The notes below the pieces were generated by a model, which had not been told where the DNA came from, did no database searches, and saw nothing but the letters and a program-made list of their open reading frames with translations. A program made the position numbers and the translations under genes. 64,000 bases of DNA from Spiroplasma gladiatoris (GTDB lineage Bacteria > Bacillota_I > Bacilli_A > Mycoplasmatales > Mycoplasmataceae), in contig NZ_CP038013.1 in NCBI RefSeq assembly GCF_004379335.1, positions 62,001 to 126,000 on the forward strand. The letters are read 5' to 3'. This document shows positions 1-10,868 of this stretch, piece by piece. The first letter of the stretch is position 1, and each line of letters opens with the position of its first letter.

Positions 1-38
1 TTGTTATTGCAATCTTAATCTTATTCGTTTTAGGATAA
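1..38 (+). CDS. atpE: ATP synthase Fo subunit c, C-terminal end (partial)
   Basis: The first bases encode a hydrophobic tail (VIAILILFVLG) followed by TAA at 36-38, read from base 3. This is the expected end of the second transmembrane helix of the membrane ring subunit c. The call rests mainly on position, 27 bases upstream of atpF in a standard ATP synthase operon. The rest of the gene lies outside the window, so its proton-binding carboxylate cannot be seen. Confidence 0.75.
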   Translation, partial: VIAILILFVLG

Positions 39-65
39 GATTTTTTAGAATAGAGATATAAAGCA

Positions 66-608
66 ATGACAGAAATTTATTCAAGTTTGGTTTTAAATGC
101 AACAGCTGGTATTCCAGAAGTAACTCAAGCATTATTTCCAAACTTACCTAACTTTATTGCTCATATTTTATCAACAATTGTAATTGTTTTATTTTTAGCA
201 AAACTTGTTTACAAACCATTTAGAAAAATGGTTGCAGAAAGAAGAAGAAAAATAAACGAATTACTAGATGATGCTTCATCAAAACAAGCATTAGCAAACC
301 GTGATAAGAAAGATGCAGCAAAATTGTTAATAAAAGCAAGAGAAGAATCAAAAAGTATCATCACAAGTGCAAAACAAGAAGCAGATGTTTTAAAATTTGA
401 AATAATTGATAATGCCAAACAAGAAGCCCAAAATATTCAAGAACATGCAAAACAAGCTATGGAATTTGAAAGAAATGAAGCTCAAGAAAGTATTAGAAAA
501 GAAATCATTGACTTAGCATTCTTAGCATCACAAAAAATTATGGCAAAAGAAGTTAATAAAGAAGTAGATAAAAAACTTATTGAAGAATTCTTAGATAAAT
601 TAGATTAG
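66..608 (+). CDS. atpF: F1Fo ATP synthase subunit b
   Basis: This is the 180-residue subunit b, the peripheral stalk that links the membrane sector to F1. One hydrophobic helix lies at about residues 30-50 (ILSTIVIVLFLAKLVYKPF). It is followed by a long, charged, heptad-like helix rich in K, E, A and Q to about residue 150, typical of the b dimer coiled coil. The N-terminal extension before the helix is longer than in many bacteria, as is common in Mollicutes, where subunit b can look like a lipoprotein; there is no lipobox cysteine here. The stop at 608 is followed one base later by the atpH start, so the two are probably translationally coupled. Confidence 0.95.
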   Translation: MTEIYSSLVLNATAGIPEVTQALFPNLPNFIAHILSTIVIVLFLAKLVYKPFRKMVAERRRKINELLDDASSKQALANRDKKDAAKLLIKAREESKSIITSAKQEADVLKFEIIDNAKQEAQNIQEHAKQAMEFERNEAQESIRKEIIDLAFLASQKIMAKEVNKEVDKKLIEEFLDKLD

Positions 609-609
609 T

Positions 610-1158
610 ATGTTTGTTCAAGAAAGTTTAATTAGAAATTGATCACATGCTATTTGCACAATAGCTATTGAAACAAAAAAGGTAGAAGAATTCTTAAATA
701 CAGCAAAAGATTTAAATCAAATTTTTAAAAACAATACAGAACTTGTTGAGTTTTTATCAAATAAAAGTTTTAATGTTGAAACAAGAATAAAAGTGATTGA
801 TAATATTTTTGCAAAAAAAATAGATCAAAACATTGTGAATGCTTTAAAACTATTAGTAGTAAGAGATCTTGCAAGAGGTGTAAGACATATTGTTAAACAA
901 ATGATAAAAGATCTTTTATTAGAAACTAATACTGTTCAAGGTGTAGTTTATTCAATCGATGCATTGGACCCATCAATTATTAAAAAAATTGAAACCAAAT
1001 TATCAACAAAAATTGAAAAAAAAGTTATCTTAGATAACATAATAGACAAAGAATTAATCGCTGGTATCAGAGTTGAATTAGCAGGGAAAAAATATGACTC
1101 TTCTATTCAAGGAAAAGCTCTTGATATGAGACGTAAGGTTATGAAAAATAGAAAATAG
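610..1158 (+). CDS. atpH: F1Fo ATP synthase subunit delta
   Basis: This 182-residue protein is the delta (OSCP-like) subunit, which sits on top of F1 and binds subunit b. The start is the ATG at 610, one base after the atpF stop. The frame reads through a TGA codon near 642 as Trp. The C-terminal part shows the family pattern, with a region ending IDKELIAGIRVELAGKKYDS, resembling the conserved delta motif that ends in a GG(I/F)xxxxxxxxxD-type stretch. Position between atpF and atpA confirms the call. Standard length for the family. Confidence 0.93.
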
Positions 1159-1167
1159 GGTGATGTT

Positions 1168-2742
1168 ATGCCATTAAAAATTAATGAAATATCAGAAGTG
1201 ATAAAAAAACAAATCCAAGAATATGGTAAAGATCTTGTCATTCAAGAGGTTGGTACAGTTGCTAGTATTGGTGATGGTGTTGCCTTGTTATTTGGTTTAG
1301 ATAAAGCAATGATGGGAGAACTTCTAATCTTTAACGACAATATTTATGGAATGGCTTTAAACCTTGAAGATGGAGCAGTTGGTGCTGTTATAATGGGTGA
1401 CGACTCAGAAATCAAACAAGGTGATAAAGTAAAAAGAACTCAAAGAGTTGTTGAAACTCCAGTTGGAGATGAATTATTAGGAAGAGTTTTAAATGGAATT
1501 GGAAATCCAATTGATGGGAACGGTCCTTTAAAAAACAAAAAATTTGCACCAGTTGAAAAAATTGCATCTGGAGTTATGTCTAGAAAATCAGTTGATCAAC
1601 CAATGGAAACAGGAATCTTATCAATTGATTCAATCATTCCAATCGGAAAAGGCCAAAGAGAATTGATTATTGGAGATAGACAAACTGGAAAAACAGCTAT
1701 TGCAATAGATACAATTATTAATCAAAAAGGAAAAAATGTTAAATGTGTATATGTGGCAATTGGTCAAAAAGAATCAACAGTAGCACAAGTTGTTGAAAAA
1801 TTAAAACAAGCAGCAGCAATGGAATACACAACAGTTATTTCAGCATCTGCTAGTGAATCTGCACCAATGCAATATATTGCTCCATATACTGGAGTTTCAA
1901 TTGCAGAAGAATGAATGGCAAATGGTGATGATGTTTTAGTTATTTATGATGACTTATCAAAACATGCAATTGCATATCGTACATTAGCATTGTTATTACG
2001 TAGACCACCAGGTAGAGAAGCTTATCCTGGAGATGTATTTTACTTACACTCAAGATTATTAGAAAGAGCTGCAAGAGTTAATGAAAAATTTGGTGGAGGA
2101 AGTATTACTGCTTTACCAATTATTGAAACTCAAGCTGGAGATATTTCAGCATATATTCCAACAAATGTTATTTCAATTACTGATGGACAAATATTTTTAT
2201 CAGAACAATTATTTAACTCAGGAATTAGACCAGCTGTTGATACAGGGTTATCTGTTTCTAGAGTTGGAAGTGCAGCACAAATTAAAGCTGTTAAACAAAT
2301 GGGTGGAACTTTAAAACTAGAATTAGCTCAATACTATGAATTACAAGCTTTTGCAAAATTCGGTAGTGATTTAGATGAAACTACAAAAGCAACTTTAGAT
2401 CATGGAGCAAAAATTGTTGAGTTATTAAAACAAAGACAATACTCTCCAATTAGTCAAATTACTCAATCAATCATTTTATTAGCTATTAAAGAAAGATTAA
2501 TTAAATGATTACCAGTAAGTGAAATGATGAATTTCAAAGCTGAATTATTAAAACATTTTAAAACAAATGATAAAGCTAAAGCATTAAAAAAACAATTAGC
2601 TGAAGAAAAAGCATATGATGAAGCTTTAACTAAAAAAATTAGAGAAGAAGTAATTAAGGTGATAAAACACTGTGTACTTGATATTAAAGAATGAAAAGCA
2701 ACAACTTATGGAACTCAAGAAGAATGAGATAAATTAAAATAA
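1168..2742 (+). CDS. atpA: F1Fo ATP synthase subunit alpha
   Basis: The 524-residue alpha subunit forms the non-catalytic nucleotide sites of the F1 hexamer. The P-loop is visible as GDRQTGKTA around residue 170, preceded by the [17 protein letters not shown] region. The C-terminal half has the [20 protein letters not shown] stretch characteristic of alpha. In-frame TGA codons at 1912 and 2506, and two near 2691 and 2724, are read as Trp; without this the gene would look broken. The stop at 2742 is one base before the atpG start. Confidence 0.98.
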
Positions 2743-2743
2743 G

Positions 2744-3592
2744 ATGGCTAACTTAGGTGAGTTAAAAACTCAAATTGCTTCTGTTAAAGATATTGGAAAA
2801 ATAACAGGAGCAATGGAACTGGTTGCTACTGCAAAATTAAAACGTATTTCAAAAAGAGTGGGAGACATTCATGCTTATATGGATGAAATTTATAATGTCT
2901 TTGATTATATTGTTTCTCACTCAGAAGATTCAATTTATTTAAAAAAACCAGATACTCAAATTAATAAAACATTATGAGTAGTCATTACATCAAACTTAGG
3001 TTTGTGTGGTGGATATAATGCAAATATAATTAAAGCAATTAAAGGAAGAATTGGATCAAACGATGAAGTAGTTGCAATTGGTAACAAAGCTATAAGTTAT
3101 TGCAATTCAAACAAATTAAATATAAGAAGAGCAATTACTGATGTTGATGTAAATTATACAAGTGATAATGCTAACTTCTTAGCATCAGATTTATTATCTT
3201 GATATTCTCAAAGAGAAATTGATGCAATTAATGTAGTATATACAAAATTTATTAATAACGTAACTTTTGAACCACACATTATTAATTTATTTCCAATTAT
3301 AAAAGTTGAAGAAACTAATGAAACTCATGAAGATATTTTATTAGAACCAGATGCAGAAACTGTTCTTGCAACTGGAGTTGCTTTATACTTAAATACAATT
3401 ATTTTTGGAACTATCTTAGAATCACAACTTTCAGAACAAGCAAGTAGAAGAACTGCAATGGAAGCTGCAACAAAAAACGGAAAAGAGTTATCAGAATCTT
3501 TAAGTATTGCATACAACCGAAAAAGGCAAGAAAACATTACACAAGAAATTAGTGAAATTGTTGGAGGAGCAAATGCTCAAAGTGATAATTAA
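2744..3592 (+). CDS. atpG: F1Fo ATP synthase subunit gamma
   Basis: This 282-residue protein is the rotating central stalk. The N-terminus MANLGELKTQIASVKDIGKI with ITGAMELVATAKLK shortly after is the classic gamma signature for the helix inside the alpha-beta hexamer. A TSNLGLCGGYNANI-like motif follows at about residue 85. The C-terminus (RRTAMEAATKNG ... ITQEISEIVGGANA) matches the family closely. TGA codons at 2975 and 3200 are read as Trp. The start is the ATG at 2744, immediately after the atpA stop. Confidence 0.97.
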
Positions 3593-5002
<1,410 letters not shown>

Positions 5003-5004
5003 TT

Positions 5005-5298
5005 ATGGAATTAAAATTAAAAGTAATAACTCCTAACGGCATATTTTTAAACTCAATAAAAGTAAGTCACGTTGGAGTTCAAACTACAGATGGAGATATG
5101 ACAATTTATGCACGTCATGCTGCTATTGTTTCAACTTTAAAAATTGGTCTTGTAAAATATACAGATGTGAAAGGGAATATTAAATATATTCATGTTCATA
5201 GAGGAATTTTACAAGTTCATAATAACGAAGTTAAAGTTTTAACTCCTTGACTTTATGAAGTTGATGAAAAAGGTAAAAAACTGGGACCTAAAATTTAA
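5005..5298 (+). CDS. atpC: F1Fo ATP synthase subunit epsilon
   Basis: This 97-residue protein is the epsilon subunit, which couples rotation in F1 and can inhibit ATP hydrolysis. The beta-sandwich domain is recognisable from ITPNGIFLNSIKVSHVGVQT and the GDMTIYARHAAIVSTLKIG stretch. The TGA at 5248 is read as Trp, extending the protein to the TAA at 5298. It is shorter than the roughly 130 residues usual in bacteria: the C-terminal two-helix inhibitory domain is mostly absent. It is the last gene of the operon. Confidence 0.93.
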
Positions 5299-5310
5299 AA
5301 AAATAATTAA

Positions 5311-5346
5311 AAAAACTTATTTTGTTAAACAAAATAAGTTTTTTTA
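5311..5346 (+). terminator. Terminator of the ATP synthase operon
   Basis: An inverted repeat (AACTTATTTTG, short loop, CAAAATAAGTT) is followed by a run of T. It lies 12 bases after the atpC stop. Confidence 0.85.
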
Positions 5347-5462
5347 ATTTAAAGTTTTAGACAAGAAAATATTTAAATTAAATTAAAGCAACAAATATCT
5401 AAATTTAAACTAATTTTATAATATTAATAATAAGTTTTTTAACCAAAATAATTTTAATAAAT

Positions 5463-5492
5463 AAAAACTCTGCTTTAAAAAAGTAGAGTTCT
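5463..5492 (-). terminator. Terminator of the minus-strand lipoprotein gene
   Basis: A hairpin with arms AACTCTGCTT and AAGTAGAGTT (one G-T pair) and A/T-rich flanks lies just past the stop of the gene at 5502-6134 on the minus strand. Confidence 0.6.
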
Positions 5493-5501
5493 GAATTTTA
5501 A

Positions 5502-6134
5502 TTATGATAAATAAATTTTATTACTATAAACTTTTTCAATATAATGTTTTTCATCTTTTTTTACTTTTCCACCATTATAAAAACCTAAAACCAATTTATA
5601 AGTATTAAATGTAAAGAAGTTATCTCCCTCATTACCCTTTATGGTTAATATATATGATGTAGTTAAATAGTAATCACCTTTATCTTCTTTAATTCATTTA
5701 AGTGAATTCAATTCAACAAAAATATCTTTTAATGTAGAATATGGATATTCGCCATAATTACTCCCAATAGTTATTATTCTTCCTTCAAATACACCTAAAT
5801 TATAATCTTCATTATAAAGACCGTTCACATCAATATTTTTACTAGTATCAGTATCTCCGTATTTTTTTTTCAATTTTCCATTTTCAAGTGATAATGGTAT
5901 TTCATTCTCATAAACAACTTTATCATTTTCTAATTTATTAAAATTAATCAATCAAAATTCATCATCACTCATAAAATTATTTACAAGATCTGTATCTGAT
6001 TTTCCCTCTTTATATTGAAGACTTGGTAATTTATTTTCTTCTTTTTCAGCTGGTGTATTATCACATGCCATAACTGAAGATGAAGCACTAAAAATCGTTG
6101 TTAAAGATAATATACTTAATATTAGTTTTTTCAT
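5502..6134 (-). CDS. Predicted lipoprotein, unknown function
   Basis: A 210-residue lipoprotein. The start at 6134 is preceded by AAGGAGAT. The leader MKKLILSILSLTTIFSASSS continues to VMAC, placing the lipobox cysteine at about residue 24. The mature protein is polar and charged with no membrane segment. Two TGA codons (plus-strand TCA at 5952 and 5694) are read as Trp; without them it would appear as two pieces. I recognise no domain. A region near the C-terminus (YSTLKDIFVELNSLK, then a YILTIKGNEGDN stretch) resembles a decayed open frame at 7732-8052, so it may belong to a small local lipoprotein family. It sits alone on the minus strand, convergent with the ATP synthase operon. Confidence 0.8.
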
Positions 6135-6275
6135 TTATTCAATCTCCTTATATTAATAAAATATGTAAAATTAATTACACTTATATAGTAGTTTATTTAA
6201 AAATTAATCAATTTTATGAAAGTAAAAATTATTAAATAAAAAATTAAAAGGTTGTTATTTAAAAAAAGATTATTA

Positions 6276-6380
6276 TATAAAAAACTATTAATTATTTTAG
6301 TAGCGATTAGGATGCTTGCTTTAACAAGGACAGTTTCCTCAAATGTTGTATCATGTCAAAACAGAAATAGAAAAAATTAA
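6276..6380 (+). pseudogene. Remnant of a lipoprotein signal peptide
   Basis: Read from 6276, the frame gives KKLLIILVAIRMLALTRT then VSSNVVSCQ and stops at 6378-6380. It closely parallels the leader of the intact lipoprotein at 10869 (KKLLSLLGAMGMLASTGA ... VVSCK). The expected start codon is TAT, there is no convincing ribosome-binding site, and the frame ends about ten residues after the cysteine. The simplest reading is the decayed 5' end of a relative of the 10869 gene. The downstream 300 bases give no frame I can join to it. Confidence 0.5.
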
Positions 6381-6701
6381 GTTAGGCCCAAAAATATACA
6401 ATAAAACTAGTTACATTGTCTAAGAAAAAAATATTAAAGAGAAAATTATTGTAAATGATTACAAAAATATCGAGGAACAAACCTAAACATTAAAGAAACA
6501 TATTTATATATTTGAAGCAAATATTACCTAGAACTTAATCAAACTGTGAGAAAGATTATAAAAAGCAAAATTTTATTTTAAAAAAGTTTTGAGAAAATGA
6601 AAAAAAGTTTATATAAAAGCATAATATATTAAACAAATTAAATATAGAATAAGTTTTTTGTTAATTTTTACTTTTTAATTTTATTAAAGAGGAAGTTTGT
6701 T
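6381..6701. other. No gene seen
   Basis: This is very AT-rich sequence with stops in all frames. It may hold the rest of the decayed lipoprotein that starts at 6276, but no similarity is visible. A purine-rich AAAGAGGAAG at 6686-6695 is the ribosome-binding site of the following broken gene. Confidence 0.5.
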
Positions 6702-7760
6702 ATGGAAATTTTAATAAATAAAAAATTAAAAGATATTATTTTATACATTATTTTTTCGATTCTCTTCGAAAAGACTATAACGAAGTCTTGTTAATAATTG
6801 ATTTATAAAAAAAGCAAATCTAGGCTTAGAAGCTTATGTCAGGTATGATAAAAATAATAACATCAAAGCCTTTTTAATGATGCAAATTAAAAACGATGTT
6901 GAAAAGGATATTAATCTTATTCAAATCTACTTGAAATGCTTGAAAATATCTACATTTAAAATTGATAAATCTAGTAAGTCGCAAAGAATATCTGAAGCGA
7001 TTATCAATATAATTTTTATAATTATTCAAGAAAAAAATATTAGTGAGGCCTATATAACTTTGTACAAAAATAAACAAATTTTATTACACAGAATTTTAGA
7101 ATCATGAGGTTTTGTTGAAACAGGTCAAAAAAATCAAGAGGTTGTGATGACTAAATTTAATTACAAAAAAAATGAACGATGTTAAAAAAGATTATAAGTG
7201 ATATTTTTCAAATAATATATATAGTTCATACACTGAATCAAATTATTACTTAATTCCTTTAAAAAGTGATTATCACGATAAACCATTACCTGAAAATAAA
7301 TTACATAATTTAAATAATAAAGAAATATCTTATAACACATCATCAATAAGTATTAGCAAAACTTACATTAATAAAGTTAACTATGAGAAACTTCCTAAAC
7401 AAGGTGATTTTCTATTAGAGTATAGAATGGAGTGATGCATCAAATAAAAAATATCGTTCAGTAGTAACCGGTGTTGGTATAGTGGATAAAGTATATGGGG
7501 ACACTTCTATTGATATCGATGAATGATTAAAAAAAGTTGGAAATACATCTGTTTTTACAGAAAATGAATTAAAAGAAGAGTATAAAAAAGGTAGAAAACT
7601 TATAATAAAATTTTTTTATATATTTTCATTTGGAGAAGGAAAAAATATTACATTCAACTACTTATCAGAAAACAACATTTGACCTAAGAACTATTATTTA
7701 CTAGCACATCCAATAAAAGATAAAGAACTATATATTAAAAAAATTAGCAGTAAGCTTTGA
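6702..7760 (+). pseudogene. GNAT acetyltransferase with C-terminal domain, multiply frameshifted
   Basis: Stitching frames recovers a known architecture: an N-terminal GNAT-type acetyltransferase joined to a PUA-like C-terminal domain. The pieces in order are MEILINKKLKDIIL (frame of the ATG at 6702), FFDSLRKDYNE (about 6752), WFIKKANLGLEAYVRY through ILESWGFVETGQ to 7185, then YYLIPLKSDYHDKPLPEN from a new frame at about 7172, then SVVTGVGIVDKVYG and VGNTSVFTENELKEEYKKGR after a shift near 7425. At least four frameshifts are needed, so no full-length product is possible. From memory, intact relatives in Firmicutes have the same order of motifs (FFDSLKEDY, GFV.VG, IP..YHD.LFP, VGN+SVY). A C-terminal fragment could still be translated from an ATG at 7172. 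The 3' limit is approximate. Confidence 0.6.
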
Positions 7761-8052
7761 AGATATTTATATTGAACCATACTATTTAGATGGAGTTGAA
7801 ATTATAATTGGTCAGCATGAGGGTCGTGTAATATATAATTTTAATACATTAAAAAAATATTTTAACGAAGCTCTTAATTTAAAAGAAAAATGAGAAGGTA
7901 TTATTGGGTATATATTTTCTTTAAAAGGAAATAAAGTCGACTCAAAATTCACTTAGATGCTAATTAAATATAGTAGTGAAAATTACTATATTAATAAATC
8001 TATTACCTTTGTATATACAATTACACATAAAATAACTGTAGATATTGTCTAA
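7732..8052 (+). pseudogene. Fragment possibly related to the lipoprotein at 5502
   Basis: One frame encodes FEDIYIEPYYLDGVEIIIG and then a stretch ending YIFSLKGNKVDSKF, a stop at 7954-7956, and a further 31 codons in the same frame to 8052. The spacing of Y..TLK..F.E...LK followed by YI.S.KGN..D matches the C-terminal part of the minus-strand lipoprotein at 5502-6134. There is no start codon, signal peptide or ribosome-binding site. I infer a decayed paralogue; the similarity is by eye and weak. It overlaps the end of the broken acetyltransferase in another frame. Confidence 0.35.
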
Positions 8053-8189
8053 GGTGAAGAACTTAAAATAATAAAATGAACAATTTTAAAAAACTGAATT
8101 TATAATAATTTTAAATTTTTATAGCTCACAATTTGAAAATATATTTCAACTTTATATTGATAAAATAAAAAAGTTATGGAGGTATAAAA

Positions 8190-9749
8190 ATGAAAAAACT
8201 TTTAGTTATATTATCTTCGGTATTATTAATATCACAATCATCAATGATAACAGATTCATGTAAAAAAGCAAAAGATGGTGATAACATAACAACCAATGAT
8301 AATGATTCAAATATAAAAAAAATTAACGATCAAAATATATATGAAACTAAAACTAAAGTAGTTTTAGTTAAAATAAATAATGTTACATCTAACGCCAATT
8401 TAGAAGCATCTAGTAGTGATGAAAATAAGCTTTCTGTAATGATTGATAAAAATCATTCAAGCAAAGAAAAAGGTTATTTTGAACTACAATTAATAGGTAA
8501 ATTAGAAGGAACTAGTAAAGTTACTGTTAAATATGGAGAATTTTCAAGAACATTTAACGTAAATATTATTAAAGAAAAAGCTGACATTCCTCATAGTATT
8601 TTAGAAAATCAATTTAGTATAAAACAAAATATTAAAACACCATTTTCTGTAGATTTTTTAAACCCTGTTAAAGATTGTGATTATGAGGTTATTGCAGTAG
8701 ACGATCAAAAAGTAAATATAACTAAAGAATCAGGAAAAGATACAAATGGAAATGGAAGAGTTATTTTTGAAGCAACAGGACTTATGGTTGGAAAAACAAG
8801 ATTGATTATTAATTATGAAAACTCTCAAGTAATTAAAGAAATAAATATTGAAAAAGTAGAAGAGCAAACTAGTACAACCTCTTTTAAAGAAGTTGTTGAT
8901 GAAACAATGATAATAAATGAAACAATTAACAAAATTATTATTGTTAACAAAGCTATTGAAGGCAAAGTTTTAGAATTTAATAGCGAATCTTCAAATTTAG
9001 AAATTAAATTTAACGAAGAAAATCATGGTATTATTGAACAAAATGAAAATTATTGAGTCTATTTATTAAAAATAACTTCAAAAAACAATATTTCATCAAC
9101 AAATAAAGTTAATTTAAAATTTGATAATGTAGAAACTAACTTCAACGTTGATATAAAAGATACTCCTAAATTTAGTTCAGAGTCACCTGTTGAATTAGAA
9201 GCTAGTACAAAAGGATATAAAAAACTAGAAATAAAAGTTGATAATAGAATTAAATATGCAAATATAAAATTGTTAAACAAAAATAAAGAAAATTTAGATG
9301 CTTTTTTAATGTCAGATTATGATGCGGGAGAAAACTCTAAAATTGAATTAGTAGTTTATGGTCTAGTTGCTTCAACTAATAATAAAGTAGTTTTAAGTTA
9401 CTATAACGATACTATTAAAAGTGAAATATCTATTGATGTAAAAGAACCAGAAAAAAAAGAACCTGTAATTAGTGGTATTGATGAAAACTCTACTGTTGAA
9501 ATGGATAAAAATCAAAGCAGAGCAATGCTGTTTTATATAGACAATCCATTAAAAGAAGAAAGTCTTACTACAACATTTGACAATGAAAAATATAAAAATA
9601 AATTAAAAGTTGAAGTAAAAGGTTATAAAGGAGATCCATACTATCATGTGTTTGTTATCTCTGATAGTCAAACTATTTTAGAACCAATAGAAGTAGAATT
9701 AAATTATACAAATGCTAAACCTTTAAAATTTAAAGTTATAGTCAAATAA
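8190..9749 (+). CDS. Surface lipoprotein with about five Ig-like repeats
   Basis: A 519-residue lipoprotein with leader MKKLLVILSSVLLISQSSMI and lipobox ITDSC (cysteine at about residue 24), preceded by a GGAGG ribosome-binding site. The TGA at 9054 is read as Trp, joining two frames. After a short linker rich in D and N come about five units of 80-100 residues. Each ends in a beta-rich segment of the type SKVTVKYGEFSRTFNVNI, TRLIINYENSQ, NKVNLKFDN, NKVVLSYYNDT or IEVELNYTN. This pattern resembles bacterial Ig-like (BIG-type) domains and suggests a stalk or adhesin-like surface protein. That is inference from pattern; no binding site is visible. It is followed at once by a strong bidirectional terminator. 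Confidence 0.8.
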
Positions 9750-9783
9750 AAAAATATTTTGGTTAACCAAAATATTTTTTTAT
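9750..9783. terminator. Bidirectional terminator between convergent genes
   Basis: A near-perfect palindrome (AAATATTTTGGTT / AACCAAAATATTT) flanked by A and T runs. It serves the lipoprotein at 8190 and, on the other strand, the membrane protein whose stop lies at 9780-9782. Confidence 0.8.
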
Positions 9784-10529
9784 TTGACATTATTTTTTTT
9801 GTATAACTTTTTTTTATCTACATAATTTATCAAAAAATTTAGTGTTACACTTATCAATCATGTTGCAATATAAGTAGATATAATTCCAAATATATATAAA
9901 CCTCATCCTTTTGTATATGGGTTTAATTGTGGATATGGAAAAGCCATCAATGAGTTATTTTCTCAATCCTCAAAAAAATTAATAATCATAAAACTTCTAA
10001 AAATCATGTAAGTTGAGTAAATAAAAATAAATATTAAATTTAATCAGCTATATTTTTTAATATAAGTTTTATTATCTACAGTGTTTTTTTTGCATATAAA
10101 ATAAAATATTAGTATAATTGTTGGGGTTACAAAATGCTCCATTACAGCTTTTAAAATGTTATATCATGTTTCTACACTAGCAATTTCACCTAATCCTAAG
10201 TAATACGCTACAAATGCACTATTGTAAACTAACGATTCAACAAAACTTAATGTAGTAATTGTGGTTAAAAAGTTTCTTCTTGCTACTCAATCACCGATAA
10301 TATTGTGATCTAATTTAATTCAATTTAAAATTCCATAAACCATTGTAAACACAGAAACTCATATGGTTGCATACCTAAATTCATACATAACTGCTATATC
10401 AAAGTATGATGTTTTTTTACCTTCTAAAGTTTCTGGTCAAATTATTAAGCATATAATTTCAAACAATATTCCTAAAGGAGGCATAATTGATAATCATATG
10501 TAAAAAAACTTTTCTGTTTTTTTATTCAT
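9780..10529 (-). CDS. Multi-pass membrane protein, possibly DUF1600/Pr6Pr-like
   Basis: A 249-residue protein that only becomes one open frame when eight or more TGA codons are read as Trp. The start at 10529 is preceded by GAAGGGAAATT. It has about six hydrophobic segments, for example SIMPPLGILFEIICLIIW near residue 20, an ATIWVSVFTMVYGILNWI segment near 60, and a final YIFGIISTYIATWLISVTLN helix near 220. The tail is lysine-rich. The pattern of a W-rich N-terminus and a central loop with EHFVTPTIILIFYF resembles Mycoplasma membrane proteins grouped under DUF1600 (Pr6Pr-like), but I hold this only weakly. No enzymatic motif is seen. It stands alone between two lipoprotein genes on the opposite strand. 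Confidence 0.7.
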
Positions 10530-10821
10530 TTTTTATAATTTCCCTTCTAATAACTCAAACTCAAAAAAATTTTATAATAATTTAGAATACTTGATTAAAA
10601 GTATAATACTAGGTTTATATTTTTAAATTAACCCACTATTATAACTGGTATTTTGTAGGTTTTAATTAACTAAAAGTAAGAATAAAGTTATTTAACAAAC
10701 AAAAAGTACCAAATTTTGAACATTTAAATAAATTTTAGCACATAATAAGTGTAAAATTTTTTTATGTTTATAAAAATATTTTTAAGTTTTATTTTAATTT
10801 TTAAAAAATTTTCCTAAGGAA

Positions 10822-10827
10822 TATAAT
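10822..10827 (+). promoter_or_regulatory. Probable -10 box of the spiralin-like lipoprotein gene
   Basis: A perfect TATAAT lies 42 bases before the start codon and 5 bases before a leader hairpin. No good -35 hexamer is visible 16-18 bases upstream. Confidence 0.5.
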
Positions 10828-10832
10828 TACTT

Positions 10833-10848
10833 TAGGTAGAAATACCTA
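10833..10848 (+). promoter_or_regulatory. 5'-leader hairpin with GAAA tetraloop
   Basis: TAGGTA-GAAA-TACCTA forms a perfect six-pair hairpin, two bases before the AAGGAG ribosome-binding site. If the TATAAT at 10822 is used, the transcript would begin at or just before this hairpin. A terminal stem-loop of this kind is known in other bacteria to protect abundant mRNAs from decay; that role here is inference. An alternative pairing (CCTAA at 10813 with TTAGG at 10832) would compete only if transcription starts further upstream. Confidence 0.45.
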
Positions 10849-10868
10849 CGAAGGAGAAAAAAAATTAT

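Noticed and set aside
1912-2508. Apparent split of atpA, and of many other genes, at TGA codons
   Set aside because: TGA is Trp in this lineage; reading through restores full-length, conserved proteins, so these are not pseudogenes.
5347-5462. Possible small gene or regulatory RNA between the ATP synthase terminator and the lipoprotein
   Set aside because: Only low-complexity A/T sequence is present.
6874-7077. Minus-strand open frame opposite the broken acetyltransferase
   Set aside because: The plus strand carries recognisable acetyltransferase motifs there; the antisense frame has no start signal.
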